A stretch of DNA of 64,000 nt from NCBI GenBank assembly GCA_963797335.1, contig CAWCOU010000006.1, positions 186,001 to 250,000 on the forward strand. The letters run 5' to 3'. How positions within the stretch are numbered: the stretch's first letter is position 1; each line of letters starts with the position of its first letter. A program made the translations under genes and the position numbers. The notes beneath the pieces were generated by a model. The model was not told the DNA's origin, did not search any database, and worked only from the letters and a program-made list of their open reading frames with translations. The DNA comes from CAWCOU01 sp963797335 (GTDB lineage Bacteria > Pseudomonadota > Gammaproteobacteria > JAURND01). This document shows, piece after piece, positions 1 to 8,704 of this stretch.

Positions 1-1
1 A

Positions 2-139
2 GTATTTCATTTTCAAATGGATCCATTTCGCCAACATTGTTTTATTCATGGTTTAGATGATTTGGATTATTTGCTGAGCCAACAGCCACAAATAGCAACT
101 TATCAAAAACAGCAACAGTTTCGACAATTTTCTAGTTAG
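2..139 (+). CDS. leuD: 3-isopropylmalate dehydratase small subunit, C-terminal fragment
   Basis: Only the last 45 codons are inside the window; the gene enters from the left edge. The reading frame shows DPFRQHCFIHGLDD followed by DYLL, which is the usual C-terminal signature of LeuD (FR..C..nGlDdi). With LeuC it isomerises 2-isopropylmalate to 3-isopropylmalate in leucine synthesis, in the cytoplasm. leuB follows on the same strand, as in the standard leuCDB order, but about 320 bases away instead of directly adjacent. Identification rests on this short tail plus the leuB neighbour. Confidence 0.85.
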   Translation, partial: VFHFQMDPFRQHCFIHGLDDLDYLLSQQPQIATYQKQQQFRQFSS

Positions 140-460
140 TCGTTGGCGCAAAATATAAAAATAGTGTCATTCCCGCGCAGGCGACAAGTTAAGAATGTAA
201 AGCTGATGAGAGGAAACTCTATGACAGATGAACAGAGACAACAATGATTACAACCACTGTTAAATGACTCAAAAGAACAAAAAGGGTATGCCACGCTAGA
301 ATCAAAAGGGGAAGAGGAACACAGGCGTGGCTTGGATGAAAACAATAGCATCCTCATCCGCATCTTTACCATCTACTATCCCAGAAGATCGAGGGCCAAA
401 GTAAGGCTTCACAAAAGCGTTATATTGTCAGTATCTAAATTAATTAACCGGACTCAATCA
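140..460. other. leuD-leuB spacer with possible decayed reading frame
   Basis: This stretch separates two genes that normally abut. It starts with a REP-like tcattcccgcgcaggcg motif. An ATG at 221 opens a frame reading MTDEQRQQ, then a stop, then LQPLLNDSKEQKG, and stays open into leuB. The TDEQ...LLQPLL-like wording is reminiscent of the start of IS5-type transposases, but it is far too short to assign. I see no convincing gene here. Confidence 0.35.
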
Positions 461-1555
461 ATGAACAGCACAACTGAAAAAAAAATTGTCGTATTAGCAG
501 GTGATGGTATTGGCCAAGAAGTGGTGCCACAGGCCATTCGCGTGTTAACAGCGGTGGGGCAACGATACGGGCATTCATTTGCCGTATTAGAAGGTGATAT
601 CGGCGGCACTGCTTTTGACCGCTATGGTTCGCACTTCCCTGAAGAAACGAAGCAGCTTTGCCAGCAAGCGGATGCTATTTTATTTGGTTCTGTGGGTGGT
701 CCGCTTCAACAAGCGCACTTGCCGAAATGGCAAAACTGTGAAAAAAATTCCATTTTAGCTTTGCGTAAAACCCTGCATTTAAATGCCAATTTGCGGCCGG
801 CGCGCGTTTTTCCTGAATTGCAGGAAATTTGCCCGTTGAAAGATTCGTTGATTGCTAAAGGTATTGATATCCTGATTATTCGTGAATTAATTGGTGATAT
901 TTATTTTGGTGAGCATAAGCAATATACCGAAAATAATCTTAGGCATGCTTCTGATGTGGCTATTTACGATGAGCTGCAGATTGCTGATGTGGCTCATCGT
1001 AGTTTTCAATTGGCGCGAAAAAAACGGCAAACAGTCACGTCGGTTGACAAGGCTAATGTGTTGGATACTTCCAAATTATGGCGGGCAGTGGTGACGGAAG
1101 TGGCTGCTGAATATCCTGATGTGACTTGTGAACATATGTTGGTGGATAATTGCGCCATGCAATTAATCATTAATCCGGCGCAGTTTGATGTGATTTTGAC
1201 GGCTAATTTATTTGGCGATATTTTATCGGATGCGGCAGCCGCCCTACCTGGCAGCCTGGGTTTAACGCCTTCGGCTAGCCTGAGTGATCGCGGCACCGTG
1301 GGTTTATACGAACCTTCCGGCGGCTCTGCCCCGGATATTGCCGGGAAAGACATTGCCAATCCTATTGCTCAGATTCTATCGGTGGCGATGATGTTGCGGT
1401 ATTCTTTCGATCTCTACATGGAGGCTGCCGCTATTGAAAATGCCGTACAAAAAACGCTGGCCGCGGGTTTTCGCACCAAAGATATTTACACCCCGAATAA
1501 GCTATTAATGGGCACCACAGAACTTACTCAGCAAATCTTGAACCATCTCGCCTAA
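461..1555 (+). CDS. leuB: 3-isopropylmalate dehydrogenase
   Basis: This cytoplasmic enzyme oxidises and decarboxylates 3-isopropylmalate to 2-oxoisocaproate with NAD, the third dedicated step of leucine synthesis. The 364-residue product matches the usual LeuB length. Visible family motifs are GDGIGQEV near residue 16, SVGGP, RELIGDIYFGEH, SVDKANVLDTSKLWR, NLFGDILSD (metal-binding aspartates) and GGSAPDIAGK (NAD site). The frame is open further upstream, to 332, but the ATG at 461 begins the conserved KKIVVLAGDGIG strand, so I chose it. It lies downstream of leuD; a MITE-like repeat follows it. Confidence 0.95.
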   Translation: MNSTTEKKIVVLAGDGIGQEVVPQAIRVLTAVGQRYGHSFAVLEGDIGGTAFDRYGSHFPEETKQLCQQADAILFGSVGGPLQQAHLPKWQNCEKNSILALRKTLHLNANLRPARVFPELQEICPLKDSLIAKGIDILIIRELIGDIYFGEHKQYTENNLRHASDVAIYDELQIADVAHRSFQLARKKRQTVTSVDKANVLDTSKLWRAVVTEVAAEYPDVTCEHMLVDNCAMQLIINPAQFDVILTANLFGDILSDAAAALPGSLGLTPSASLSDRGTVGLYEPSGGSAPDIAGKDIANPIAQILSVAMMLRYSFDLYMEAAAIENAVQKTLAAGFRTKDIYTPNKLLMGTTELTQQILNHLA

Positions 1556-1567
1556 AGCCACTATTAG

Positions 1568-1610
1568 ACAGGTAGAGTAGGCTTAGGATAAGGGTTAGCA
1601 CTGTATCCCC
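1568..1610 (+). repeat. Truncated end of a DUF559-cassette-type repeat
   Basis: The segment reads ggtagagtaggcttaggata followed by agggttagcactgtatcccc. It matches, in reverse complement, the outer right end of the DUF559 cassette (about 50168-50217), which carries ctactctacct and gtgctaac. It stops exactly at the TA where the MITE copy at 1613 begins, so the MITE appears to have inserted into or beside an older copy. Confidence 0.6.
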
Positions 1611-1612
1611 TA

Positions 1613-1903
1613 AGGTATGCACACAACTTTTTTAGTCAAGTGTGAGTAGGCACCGGATTAACGATTAGCACTGTAAACCCCCTCTCCCGCGCGAGGAGTT
1701 TGGGCAAAAGCTGCAAACCTATTCGCGGGAGAGGGTTAGGGGAGAGGGAAAAGTCTCGCGCTATCCATTCGCCCTCTCCACCCTCTCCAGCGAACAAGTT
1801 CAGAGCCTTTATTCAAGCCCCTCGCGCGGGAGAGGGGGCTTACAGTGCTAACCCCTAACCTAATACTCACTCACAGTTGACTGAAAAAGATGAGTGTATA
1901 ACC
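1613..1903 (+). mobile_element. MITE-like element, copy A (291 bp)
   Basis: The element is bounded by TA on both sides (1611-1612 and 1904-1905) and has imperfect terminal inverted repeats: aggtatgcacac at the left and gtgtataacc at the right, each continuing into agtcaa.tgtgagt. Inside are two inverted arms containing ttagcactgtaa and the palindrome ctctcccgcgcgagg/ttcgcgggagaggg. No reading frame is credible. TA flanks and TIRs are typical of non-autonomous IS630/Tc1-mariner-type MITEs. Related copies lie at 37483, 51426 and 54171. Confidence 0.75.
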
Positions 1904-2084
1904 TAGGGGATAAAAGAAGGATTAGAGCGAGCCGTCGGCACCAACAATCGCAATCATTCCCACATTCCAGGAATCATTCCCATATTCCCGCAATTCTTGC
2001 CATATTTTAGCCACAATTCCATGATTTAATCCTTGCCAGGAAACTTAGCTTAGGACCCGTATTGTTTACTAAGACCTGGTTTGT

Positions 2085-3387
2085 ATGTTTAACGCTGGTA
2101 TTTATAGAAGAATTTTAGCGATTTCCCTCTTATGCGCTGTAATAACCCCCGCCGCCCTAGCCGATGACGGTATCAGCGATTTTTTTGATGATCTGGCAAA
2201 CTACCTATCCCAAACCACCATCAATGGCGATATTCGTAGTTATTACTTTATCAGAGACTACACCGCTCCGGGCACCATCAACCAAACCGCGTACTCTTTA
2301 GGCGGTGATATACGCATCCTCACCGCACCTATTCTCGGTGGCTTACAATTCGGTGCGGCATTATACACAGCGCAACCCTTTGATTTAAATAGCGATAATA
2401 CGAAGGCAGTTGACCAAACATTACCAGGCGATCCTGTCACGGTATTAGGCCAAGCTTACATGCAATACCAACGCCCTCATTACCTCATTCGGGCCGGCGA
2501 TCAATTAATCAATACTCCTTGGTTAGGCCCTTCTGATTCGCGCATGATCCCCGCGCTGTATCGTGGTATTTATGGCAACTGGAAGCCCAATGGCCAATGG
2601 GAATTCGATGCCTTGCGTATTTGGCAAATTCAAAAGCCGTATCGCCGATGGTTTTTCCGCTACTAACCTTTACAACCCCGAAAATAACGGTACCCCTATC
2701 GCCGGTTTAGACGGCACCACCGATAAGGGTGCTCAAGCCATAGGCGCAATTTATAAAAATTCAGGGTTATCCGCGGAAGTTTGGGGCTATCAATTTTTTG
2801 ATTTTTCGAAATTAGCTTACGGCAATTTTCAATATAGTTTCGCAAATAACAGCGGCATGCATCCATTAGTCGGTGTACAATTACTGGCTGAAACCGGGGA
2901 TGGCGATAACGTATTGGCCGATGCTTCCAGCGGCAGTGCCCACGCCAATGCCGTGGGAGCGATCACCGGCATCGAAAGCTCGCACTTGCGATTGACACTG
3001 GCTTATAATAATGTATTTTCACACGATGGCGCGTATAAAAATGGCGATATCGTTTCACCGTATACCAGTGGTTATGCCAGCGATCCTTTGTATACCACGT
3101 CCATGATCGCCGGATTAGTTGAAAAAGCACCCGGTAGTGCGGTTAAATTAAGCGGTACTTATTTTGCTCTGCATAAAAAATTAGCACTGACCACCAGTTA
3201 TGCTAGGTATTATACAACGCCTTATACACCGAATACGGCGGAAACCGACTTTGACATCACCTATTCGTTTTTGAATAGCAAGCGTTTCAAAGGTTTATCG
3301 ATTCGCAATCGCTTGGGCATTATGACCGGCGACCCTACACACGGCACTTTTTATTATGACCGAATCATGCTGCAATATAGCTTCTAA
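2085..3387 (+). pseudogene. OprD-family outer-membrane porin, single frameshift
   Basis: Two overlapping frames (2085-2666 and 2563-3387) together give about 434 residues, the usual size of an OprD-type porin. The start carries a signal peptide (about 26 residues ending PAALA), then GDIRSYYFIRDY and YSLGGDIR, as in the OprD N-terminus; the second frame ends in a beta-strand with terminal phenylalanine (IMLQYSF), the usual outer-membrane sorting end. Removing one A from the aaa run at 2626-2628 restores WQFKSRIADGF across the junction. The family imports small or basic substrates across the outer membrane. It directly precedes an amino-acid permease, so a joint uptake role is possible. Real mutation and sequencing error cannot be told apart here. 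Confidence 0.8.
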
Positions 3388-3398
3388 AAGGAATTTCG

Positions 3399-4955
3399 AT
3401 GCTGAAAAGGGATATTTCTAGAACTAATGTATTAATCGCCGCAGCCGGTGGCATGGTGGGCTCTGGCTGGCTATTCAGCCCCTTCATCAGCGCGCAAATG
3501 GCAGGCAGCGGCGCTTTAATCAGTTGGATTCTCGCCGCCGTATTCATGCTCTTCATCGCATTGCCACTGTGTGAATTAGGCACCATGTTCCCCGTTTCTG
3601 GTGGCATGACCAATTACCCGACGTATACCCATGGCCCAGAAGTCGGTTTCTTATTCGCTTGGGTATCTTGGCTTTCGTATGTGGTCATGACTCCTATTGA
3701 AATTCAAGCCATATTGCAATACGGGAGTCATTTTTTTCCTGGCCTGGTCCATCTCGACAACGGGGTGTCAAAATTATCGGGTTATGGCTATGGAGTTGCT
3801 ATTGCCATCATGGCTTTACTGGTCGTGGTGAATTCTTTTGGCATTAAACTACTTGCAGAATGCAATAAATACGCCAGTTTCATCAAATTTATTATTCCGA
3901 GCGTGGCTATCGCCAGTCTTTTCTATACCAGCAGCTCTTTCGCTAATGCGCGACTCCATATTGGCTCGCCACAGAGCATAGAACAAATTTTTACCGCCCT
4001 TTCCGCAGGAGGCATAGCCTTTGCCTTCACTGGCTTTCAGAATGGTCTCATTTTAGCGGGCGAAGTAAAAAATCCACAACGCGATATACCGATTGCCATT
4101 CTCGGCGCCATTGCGATTGGCTTTGTTTTGTATTTTTTACTACAGTTAAGTTTTCTAGTCGCTGTTCCTGCCCAATACTTGCAAAATGGTTGGCAACACT
4201 TGCACTTTCCGGGTGATAGCGGGCCTTTAGTCGGTTTAACTTTATTACTCGGGTTGGGAACGGTCGCTTTTTTACTATTGCTGGATTCTTCTTTTTCACC
4301 ACTGGGAACAGCGTTAGTATATACTACCGCCACATCCCGCATCGTGTACGGCATGGCGCAAAATAAACATTTACCCGCCTTTTTTTTAAAAACCAATCGG
4401 TTCAGCATTCCTTACTTCACGTTGATTGCCAATTTCCTGGTCGGGATACTTTCTTTTTTACCCTTACCTAGTTGGCAAAAAATGGTCGCATTCTTATCTT
4501 CGGCCAGCATTCTTTCTTATGGTATAGGTCCCATTTGTTTACTGGCCATGCGTAAATTGGAACCGACTAAAGAACGACCGTTTCGACTCTCTAATAGCCA
4601 ATTACTTTGTCAACTGGGCTTCTTTGTCTGTAACCTGATGCTTTACTGGTGTGGATTTGAGGTGATTAGCAAGTTGTATTTCGCCATCTGGGTGGGGCTA
4701 ATAATCACCAGCCTTCATCGGCGTAAAAATATTTGGACGCAACCCAGTGTCATTTGGTTTTTATGTTACATGAGCACGTTATTGCTATTGTCTTACTTGG
4801 GTTCATTTGGTGGCATCAATATTTTAAAATTTCCTTTTGATGTTATTGCGATTTTACCCTTTAGTATAGTGATACTCTGGTCTTCTCAACGTTGTTTGGT
4901 GAGTCACGAGAATTACTGCCTCACTCATGTGATTACTCAGAAGCGAAATGGATGA
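3399..4955 (+). CDS. APC-superfamily amino acid permease
   Basis: This is an inner-membrane transporter of 518 residues with about 12 hydrophobic segments. The N-terminal GGMVGSGWLFSP and the following GALISWILAAVFM are typical of helix 1-2 of the amino acid-polyamine-organocation family; GEVKNPQRDIPIAI in the middle is the conserved loop after helix 6. The substrate cannot be told from sequence. Aagga precedes the ATG at a good distance. It sits 11 bases after the porin and overlaps the next gene by an ATGA, so porin, permease and DUF1460 protein probably share a transcript. Confidence 0.85.
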   Translation: MLKRDISRTNVLIAAAGGMVGSGWLFSPFISAQMAGSGALISWILAAVFMLFIALPLCELGTMFPVSGGMTNYPTYTHGPEVGFLFAWVSWLSYVVMTPIEIQAILQYGSHFFPGLVHLDNGVSKLSGYGYGVAIAIMALLVVVNSFGIKLLAECNKYASFIKFIIPSVAIASLFYTSSSFANARLHIGSPQSIEQIFTALSAGGIAFAFTGFQNGLILAGEVKNPQRDIPIAILGAIAIGFVLYFLLQLSFLVAVPAQYLQNGWQHLHFPGDSGPLVGLTLLLGLGTVAFLLLLDSSFSPLGTALVYTTATSRIVYGMAQNKHLPAFFLKTNRFSIPYFTLIANFLVGILSFLPLPSWQKMVAFLSSASILSYGIGPICLLAMRKLEPTKERPFRLSNSQLLCQLGFFVCNLMLYWCGFEVISKLYFAIWVGLIITSLHRRKNIWTQPSVIWFLCYMSTLLLLSYLGSFGGINILKFPFDVIAILPFSIVILWSSQRCLVSHENYCLTHVITQKRNG

Positions 4956-5971
4956 GATCAGCCATTCTGACATTTTTGATTCTTTGTTTAGGGAGTTTTC
5001 CCAGCCTCGTATTGGCTAAACCTGACATAGTTCCAGCCAATATTCCCGCTTATAACTATAATTCAGCCAATCAAATGATTCAGGCTATGTATCAAAATCC
5101 TCGTTTAACTCATACGAATAATATCAATACCCGATTAGATATGATCAGTCAGCTTTTTTTGGGTAAGCCATATCTAGAGGGCGCATTAGGGGAAGGCAAA
5201 CAGAGTTATTACGATCAAAGCCCGCTGTATCGTACAGATGCGTTTGATTGCGTGACTTTTGTCAGTACCGTATTAGCATTGGCCGAATCTGTCAATTTAA
5301 AACAATTTCAGTGTACCATACAAGCCATTAATTACCGCAATAATATACCTTCTTTTACTACCCGAAATCATTTTATGGAAACCGATTGGAACCTGGAAAA
5401 TGCTCGTAAGGGGTATTTACAGGATATCACACGAACTATAACTGATCAGCAAGGTAAACCCTTAGCTCTGCACGCATTTAATATCATCAATAAAGCAAAT
5501 TGGTTCCAAGACATCTCTGCGGAGCGATTGAAATTTTATCAACCGATGACGCAGGCAGAATTTGCGAAAAGGCTGAGTCAATTACGTGCCCAATCGCGTT
5601 ATTTTTCACCACATCAGCGGAGTCCCATTTATTATATACCTTTTTCGCAGCTCTTTGACGCTTATGGCCAGCCCAATATGTATCTATTTCGACAAATTCC
5701 TGCGGGAGCTATTATTGAGCTGATACGCCCTACTTGGCCTTCTGGGGATCAGTACGTATCGCATGTCGGTTTGACTGTTCTACAAAATGGTGAATTGATG
5801 TTCCGTGAAGCTTCTTTGGATAAGCAACAGGTCGTTGATCTGCCGTTGATACGTTATTTTGCGAGGTCTTTTCCGTTAAATGTCTGGAATGGGATTAATA
5901 TTCAAAAGATTATTTTAAAAGTTAATCCTAGCTCGACGCTTCATTGCCTTACCCAATCCTCGTTGCAATAA
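4952..5971 (+). CDS. DUF1460 family exported protein (NlpC/P60-like amidase candidate)
   Basis: A signal peptide (MRSAILTFLILCLGSFPSLVLA) precedes a mature protein of about 317 residues. DAFDCVTFVST places a candidate nucleophile Cys at about residue 100 and SHVGLT a His near 271, the Cys/His layout of the DUF1460 family (PF07313), which has a papain-like fold and is described as N-acetylmuramoyl-L-alanine-amidase-like. It likely acts on peptidoglycan fragments in the periplasm; this activity is a family inference. The open frame extends upstream to 4892, but the ATG at 4952 overlaps the permease stop (ATGA) and starts the signal peptide, so that is the start chosen. Confidence 0.8.
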   Translation: MRSAILTFLILCLGSFPSLVLAKPDIVPANIPAYNYNSANQMIQAMYQNPRLTHTNNINTRLDMISQLFLGKPYLEGALGEGKQSYYDQSPLYRTDAFDCVTFVSTVLALAESVNLKQFQCTIQAINYRNNIPSFTTRNHFMETDWNLENARKGYLQDITRTITDQQGKPLALHAFNIINKANWFQDISAERLKFYQPMTQAEFAKRLSQLRAQSRYFSPHQRSPIYYIPFSQLFDAYGQPNMYLFRQIPAGAIIELIRPTWPSGDQYVSHVGLTVLQNGELMFREASLDKQQVVDLPLIRYFARSFPLNVWNGINIQKIILKVNPSSTLHCLTQSSLQ

Positions 5972-6035
5972 CTATTTTTTAGCTCTGGGTTACCATGCTG
6001 CGCTCTTAATGACGGGTGAGCAGTTAGGTTAACTC

Positions 6036-7640
6036 CTAGAAAGAGAAGCTTGGCAAAGCTTCACTTGCTTTTTCATTTTCACGACACTTCGGCAGAAATT
6101 TATCTAGAAATTCGAAGTTTTTAAGCAAACTTTTATACTCCTCTTTTGGAACATCCAGATAATAACCTTGATCGTGTGGGTTACCTGAAATAAATTCTTG
6201 CTCATAGAAAAAATTCACATCGGCCCTGGTGATTCCTTGTTTCCGCATAAAATCTGCTAGATTATCCAACTGCTTTCCCAATCGGCTAAGCTCAACTCGC
6301 CCCGTTTCTAAAGGGCTAGAAATTAGTAGCCTAACCATAGATGGGTGAAAGGAATTTTCTGGAATTTCCAAATAAACTAATCCTTTCATCGCTTTTAGCA
6401 CATCACCTATTTTAAGTGCAGCGAGTATCTCTTTGCGGGTAATAAAGTTTTGCATGATTTTATGTTTGCGCTCCAACCCATCGATAAGTGACATTATATT
6501 AGTCAAAGAACCACCGCGGAATAGAATTGAATTACAAATATGCAATAGAGCATCTTTTTTGTTTTTAGATACGATACTCTCTTGAAGAGATTGAAAAAAG
6601 TCATACTCCTTCTTCTCAGAGGGAGAAGGAACTTGAGTTACCAAGTTCGCAGTTGGTTGAGGGTCGACAGGAAAAAAACGAGAAGCAGACGCTAGTAATT
6701 CTTTTTTAGAATTTTCTTCTGGATGAGTGACGACAGTACTATTACTAGAGTCATTACTAGTAAGAGAGGTACCAAGATCATTAGTACTTAATCCGGCTTT
6801 TACTTCTTTAACTTCGATTTTCTCTGCTACATCATGGTCACGTGTATGATTTATTTTTTCATCTTTATAATGCATCCTTTTATTAAAAACCTTCGGGAAA
6901 ATAATATCTTGACGGGTAATAAAATTCTTTGGTAATCCCTGGCTCTCACTCAATGCGCCAATACTCCACAATATACTGTTTAACGTATAACCTTCTCGTA
7001 AAGCATCTTTAATATAAGACAATGCTTTTTCTTTTGCAGCTACTTTGTCTTTCTCCATTAAAATCAAGATTAAAGACTCATAATTAGGGCTGGTATTAAT
7101 ATTTTTAGGTGGGGGCGCTGGTATAGGATTTACAAGCTCTTTTTTTGTTGGGCGTGATAAAGGCTGCAAATTGATTTCTGAATTTTTGTCAATCACAGGA
7201 AAGCTATTTAAAAATGCTCGGGTATCTGAACGCGGAATATCTACTGGAGAAGAAATACTCAGAGGTTGCAAACTGATTTCTGAGCCTTGGCCAATCACAG
7301 GAAAGCTATTTAAAAATGCTCGGGTATCCGAATGCGGAATATTTATTGTAGAGGAAACGTCAATATGGCTATCGGCTATTAAGCGGGAGGGACTACTAAC
7401 TGAATTCGATGGGTTTCCGCTTACATAACTGTAAGCTGACGAAGGTGTCTCACTCGCTGAATGCATAAGATGAGTATCGATAGCAGCGCTAACTTGAGAG
7501 ATTTTATTATCATTGTTTAAGTTATTAGATTTTAATGTCGCTAGACTACAAGGTGAAGTTCCCGTCAGGTCCGACATTTCAGTCCCCCGATCTCTTTCTT
7601 CATTAGAAATACGCGATTTTATTTCTTTTTGTGTGCCCAT
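6036..7640 (-). CDS. Lineage-specific protein with internal duplications; effector candidate
   Basis: I do not recognise a family. The 534-residue product is hydrophilic, with no signal peptide or membrane segment. Two nested duplications are visible. The N-terminal half repeats SDTRAFLNSFPVI followed by SE(I)nLQPLS (near residues 104 and 137). A larger unit of about 65 residues occurs twice, each ending in NFITR(Q/K)(D/E)I (near 240 and 400). The tail is charged then hydrophobic (ENEKASEALPSFSF), which loosely resembles the glutamate-rich C-termini of Dot/Icm substrates. AT-rich and isolated from its neighbours, it may be a secreted effector; that is inference only. Confidence 0.55.
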   Translation of the reverse strand: MGTQKEIKSRISNEERDRGTEMSDLTGTSPCSLATLKSNNLNNDNKISQVSAAIDTHLMHSASETPSSAYSYVSGNPSNSVSSPSRLIADSHIDVSSTINIPHSDTRAFLNSFPVIGQGSEISLQPLSISSPVDIPRSDTRAFLNSFPVIDKNSEINLQPLSRPTKKELVNPIPAPPPKNINTSPNYESLILILMEKDKVAAKEKALSYIKDALREGYTLNSILWSIGALSESQGLPKNFITRQDIIFPKVFNKRMHYKDEKINHTRDHDVAEKIEVKEVKAGLSTNDLGTSLTSNDSSNSTVVTHPEENSKKELLASASRFFPVDPQPTANLVTQVPSPSEKKEYDFFQSLQESIVSKNKKDALLHICNSILFRGGSLTNIMSLIDGLERKHKIMQNFITRKEILAALKIGDVLKAMKGLVYLEIPENSFHPSMVRLLISSPLETGRVELSRLGKQLDNLADFMRKQGITRADVNFFYEQEFISGNPHDQGYYLDVPKEEYKSLLKNFEFLDKFLPKCRENEKASEALPSFSF

Positions 7641-7839
7641 CTGTTTTCCTTTTTTAACTGAGTAGTTTATAATCTTATACTTTGGATTTTTAATAATTAT
7701 AAAAACGATATCACGCTCTCAAGGACTAGCGAATTTCATTTCCAGGAATTAAATTTGAAGAAACTGTTGCTGAGGATAGGGGGGTGGAAAAAGCGATCGA
7801 CTGGCTCCATATTCCCTTCCTTTTTTGGAGTATTGATAC

Positions 7840-7861
7840 AAAAAAGGATACTTTTAGTATC
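7840..7861 (-). terminator. Putative intrinsic terminator after the SDR-gnd pair
   Basis: On the minus strand the stem GATACT-aaa-AGTATC is followed by CTTTTTTG, about 30 bases past the SDR stop codon. The stem is short and AT-rich, so termination may be weak. Confidence 0.5.
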
Positions 7862-7891
7862 ATAAAAAATCAAGACTTTCCTAAAAATTAG

Positions 7892-8695
7892 TTATCCGCC
7901 CGTAGTAAAACCCGGGTATAAGCACATGCCGCCATCCACAAATATGGTGGTTCCTTGCACATAATCGGACTGATCGGAAGCCAACCAAACGGCCACTTGG
8001 GCAACGTCTTCAGGTAGCCCGATACGCCCATAGGGAATAAGGGAAAGCAGGTTTTTTTCGCTGCAGGGGTTGGCCCACACTTTGTGGTTAATGGAGGTCT
8101 CTATCGCGCCGGGTGCAATGCTGTTAACACGGATGTGGTATTGGGAAAGTTCTTGGGCGAGGGTTTTCATAAACATCTGGATACCGCCTTTAGAGGTTGC
8201 GTAATTGCAATGACCAGCCCAGGGGATCACTTGATGCACAGAGCTGATGCAAATAATTTTTCCAGCGGATTTGGAAACGTTAGCTACTATACCCCGGCGA
8301 ACAAATTCACGAGCGGCTTGCTGCGCACATAAAAAATAACCGGTCAGATTAATCTCTAATACTTGATTCCATTGTTCTAACGACATTTGCAAAAAAGGAG
8401 CATCGTTTTGGATGCCGGCATTGTTCACCAAAATATCCAGGGCGCCAAATTGCTGTAAAACCTCTTTAAACATCGCTTCTACTTGGTCAGGCTTGCTGAC
8501 ATCAGCCTGCACAATATGCACTTTGCCGCCTTTTTGCCGGATATCTTGCGCTATCTGCTCCGCTTTATCTTGGCCCACTACGTAATTTAATGCAACTTCT
8601 GCACCCGCAGCGGCTAGCGCTTGCACAATGCTGGCGCCCAGCCCAGAATTAGCACCGGTTACCAATGCTTTTTGCCCTTGTAGTAATTGATCCAT
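7892..8695 (-). CDS. SDR-family oxidoreductase, glucose 1-dehydrogenase-like
   Basis: This is a cytoplasmic classical short-chain dehydrogenase of 267 residues. The nucleotide-binding motif TGANSGLG is at 13-20, NNAG at 91-94, and the catalytic Ser152, Tyr165 and Lys169 are in place (YATSK). Overall wording is closest in my recognition to bacterial glucose 1-dehydrogenases, which oxidise glucose to gluconolactone; other sugars or alcohols are possible. It starts 9 bases after the 6-phosphogluconate dehydrogenase gene, so the two probably form an operon feeding glucose/gluconate carbon into pentose phosphates. Confidence 0.8.
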   Translation of the reverse strand: MDQLLQGQKALVTGANSGLGASIVQALAAAGAEVALNYVVGQDKAEQIAQDIRQKGGKVHIVQADVSKPDQVEAMFKEVLQQFGALDILVNNAGIQNDAPFLQMSLEQWNQVLEINLTGYFLCAQQAAREFVRRGIVANVSKSAGKIICISSVHQVIPWAGHCNYATSKGGIQMFMKTLAQELSQYHIRVNSIAPGAIETSINHKVWANPCSEKNLLSLIPYGRIGLPEDVAQVAVWLASDQSDYVQGTTIFVDGGMCLYPGFTTGG

Positions 8696-8704
8696 TGGCC
8701 TGCT

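Noticed and set aside
1556..1910. CRISPR array suggested by repeated palindromic units
   Set aside because: The units are inverted arms of one element with no regular spacing of direct repeats and no cas genes in the window.
4037..4408. Minus-strand frames inside the APC permease
   Set aside because: Shadows of the permease with no start signals or family resemblance.
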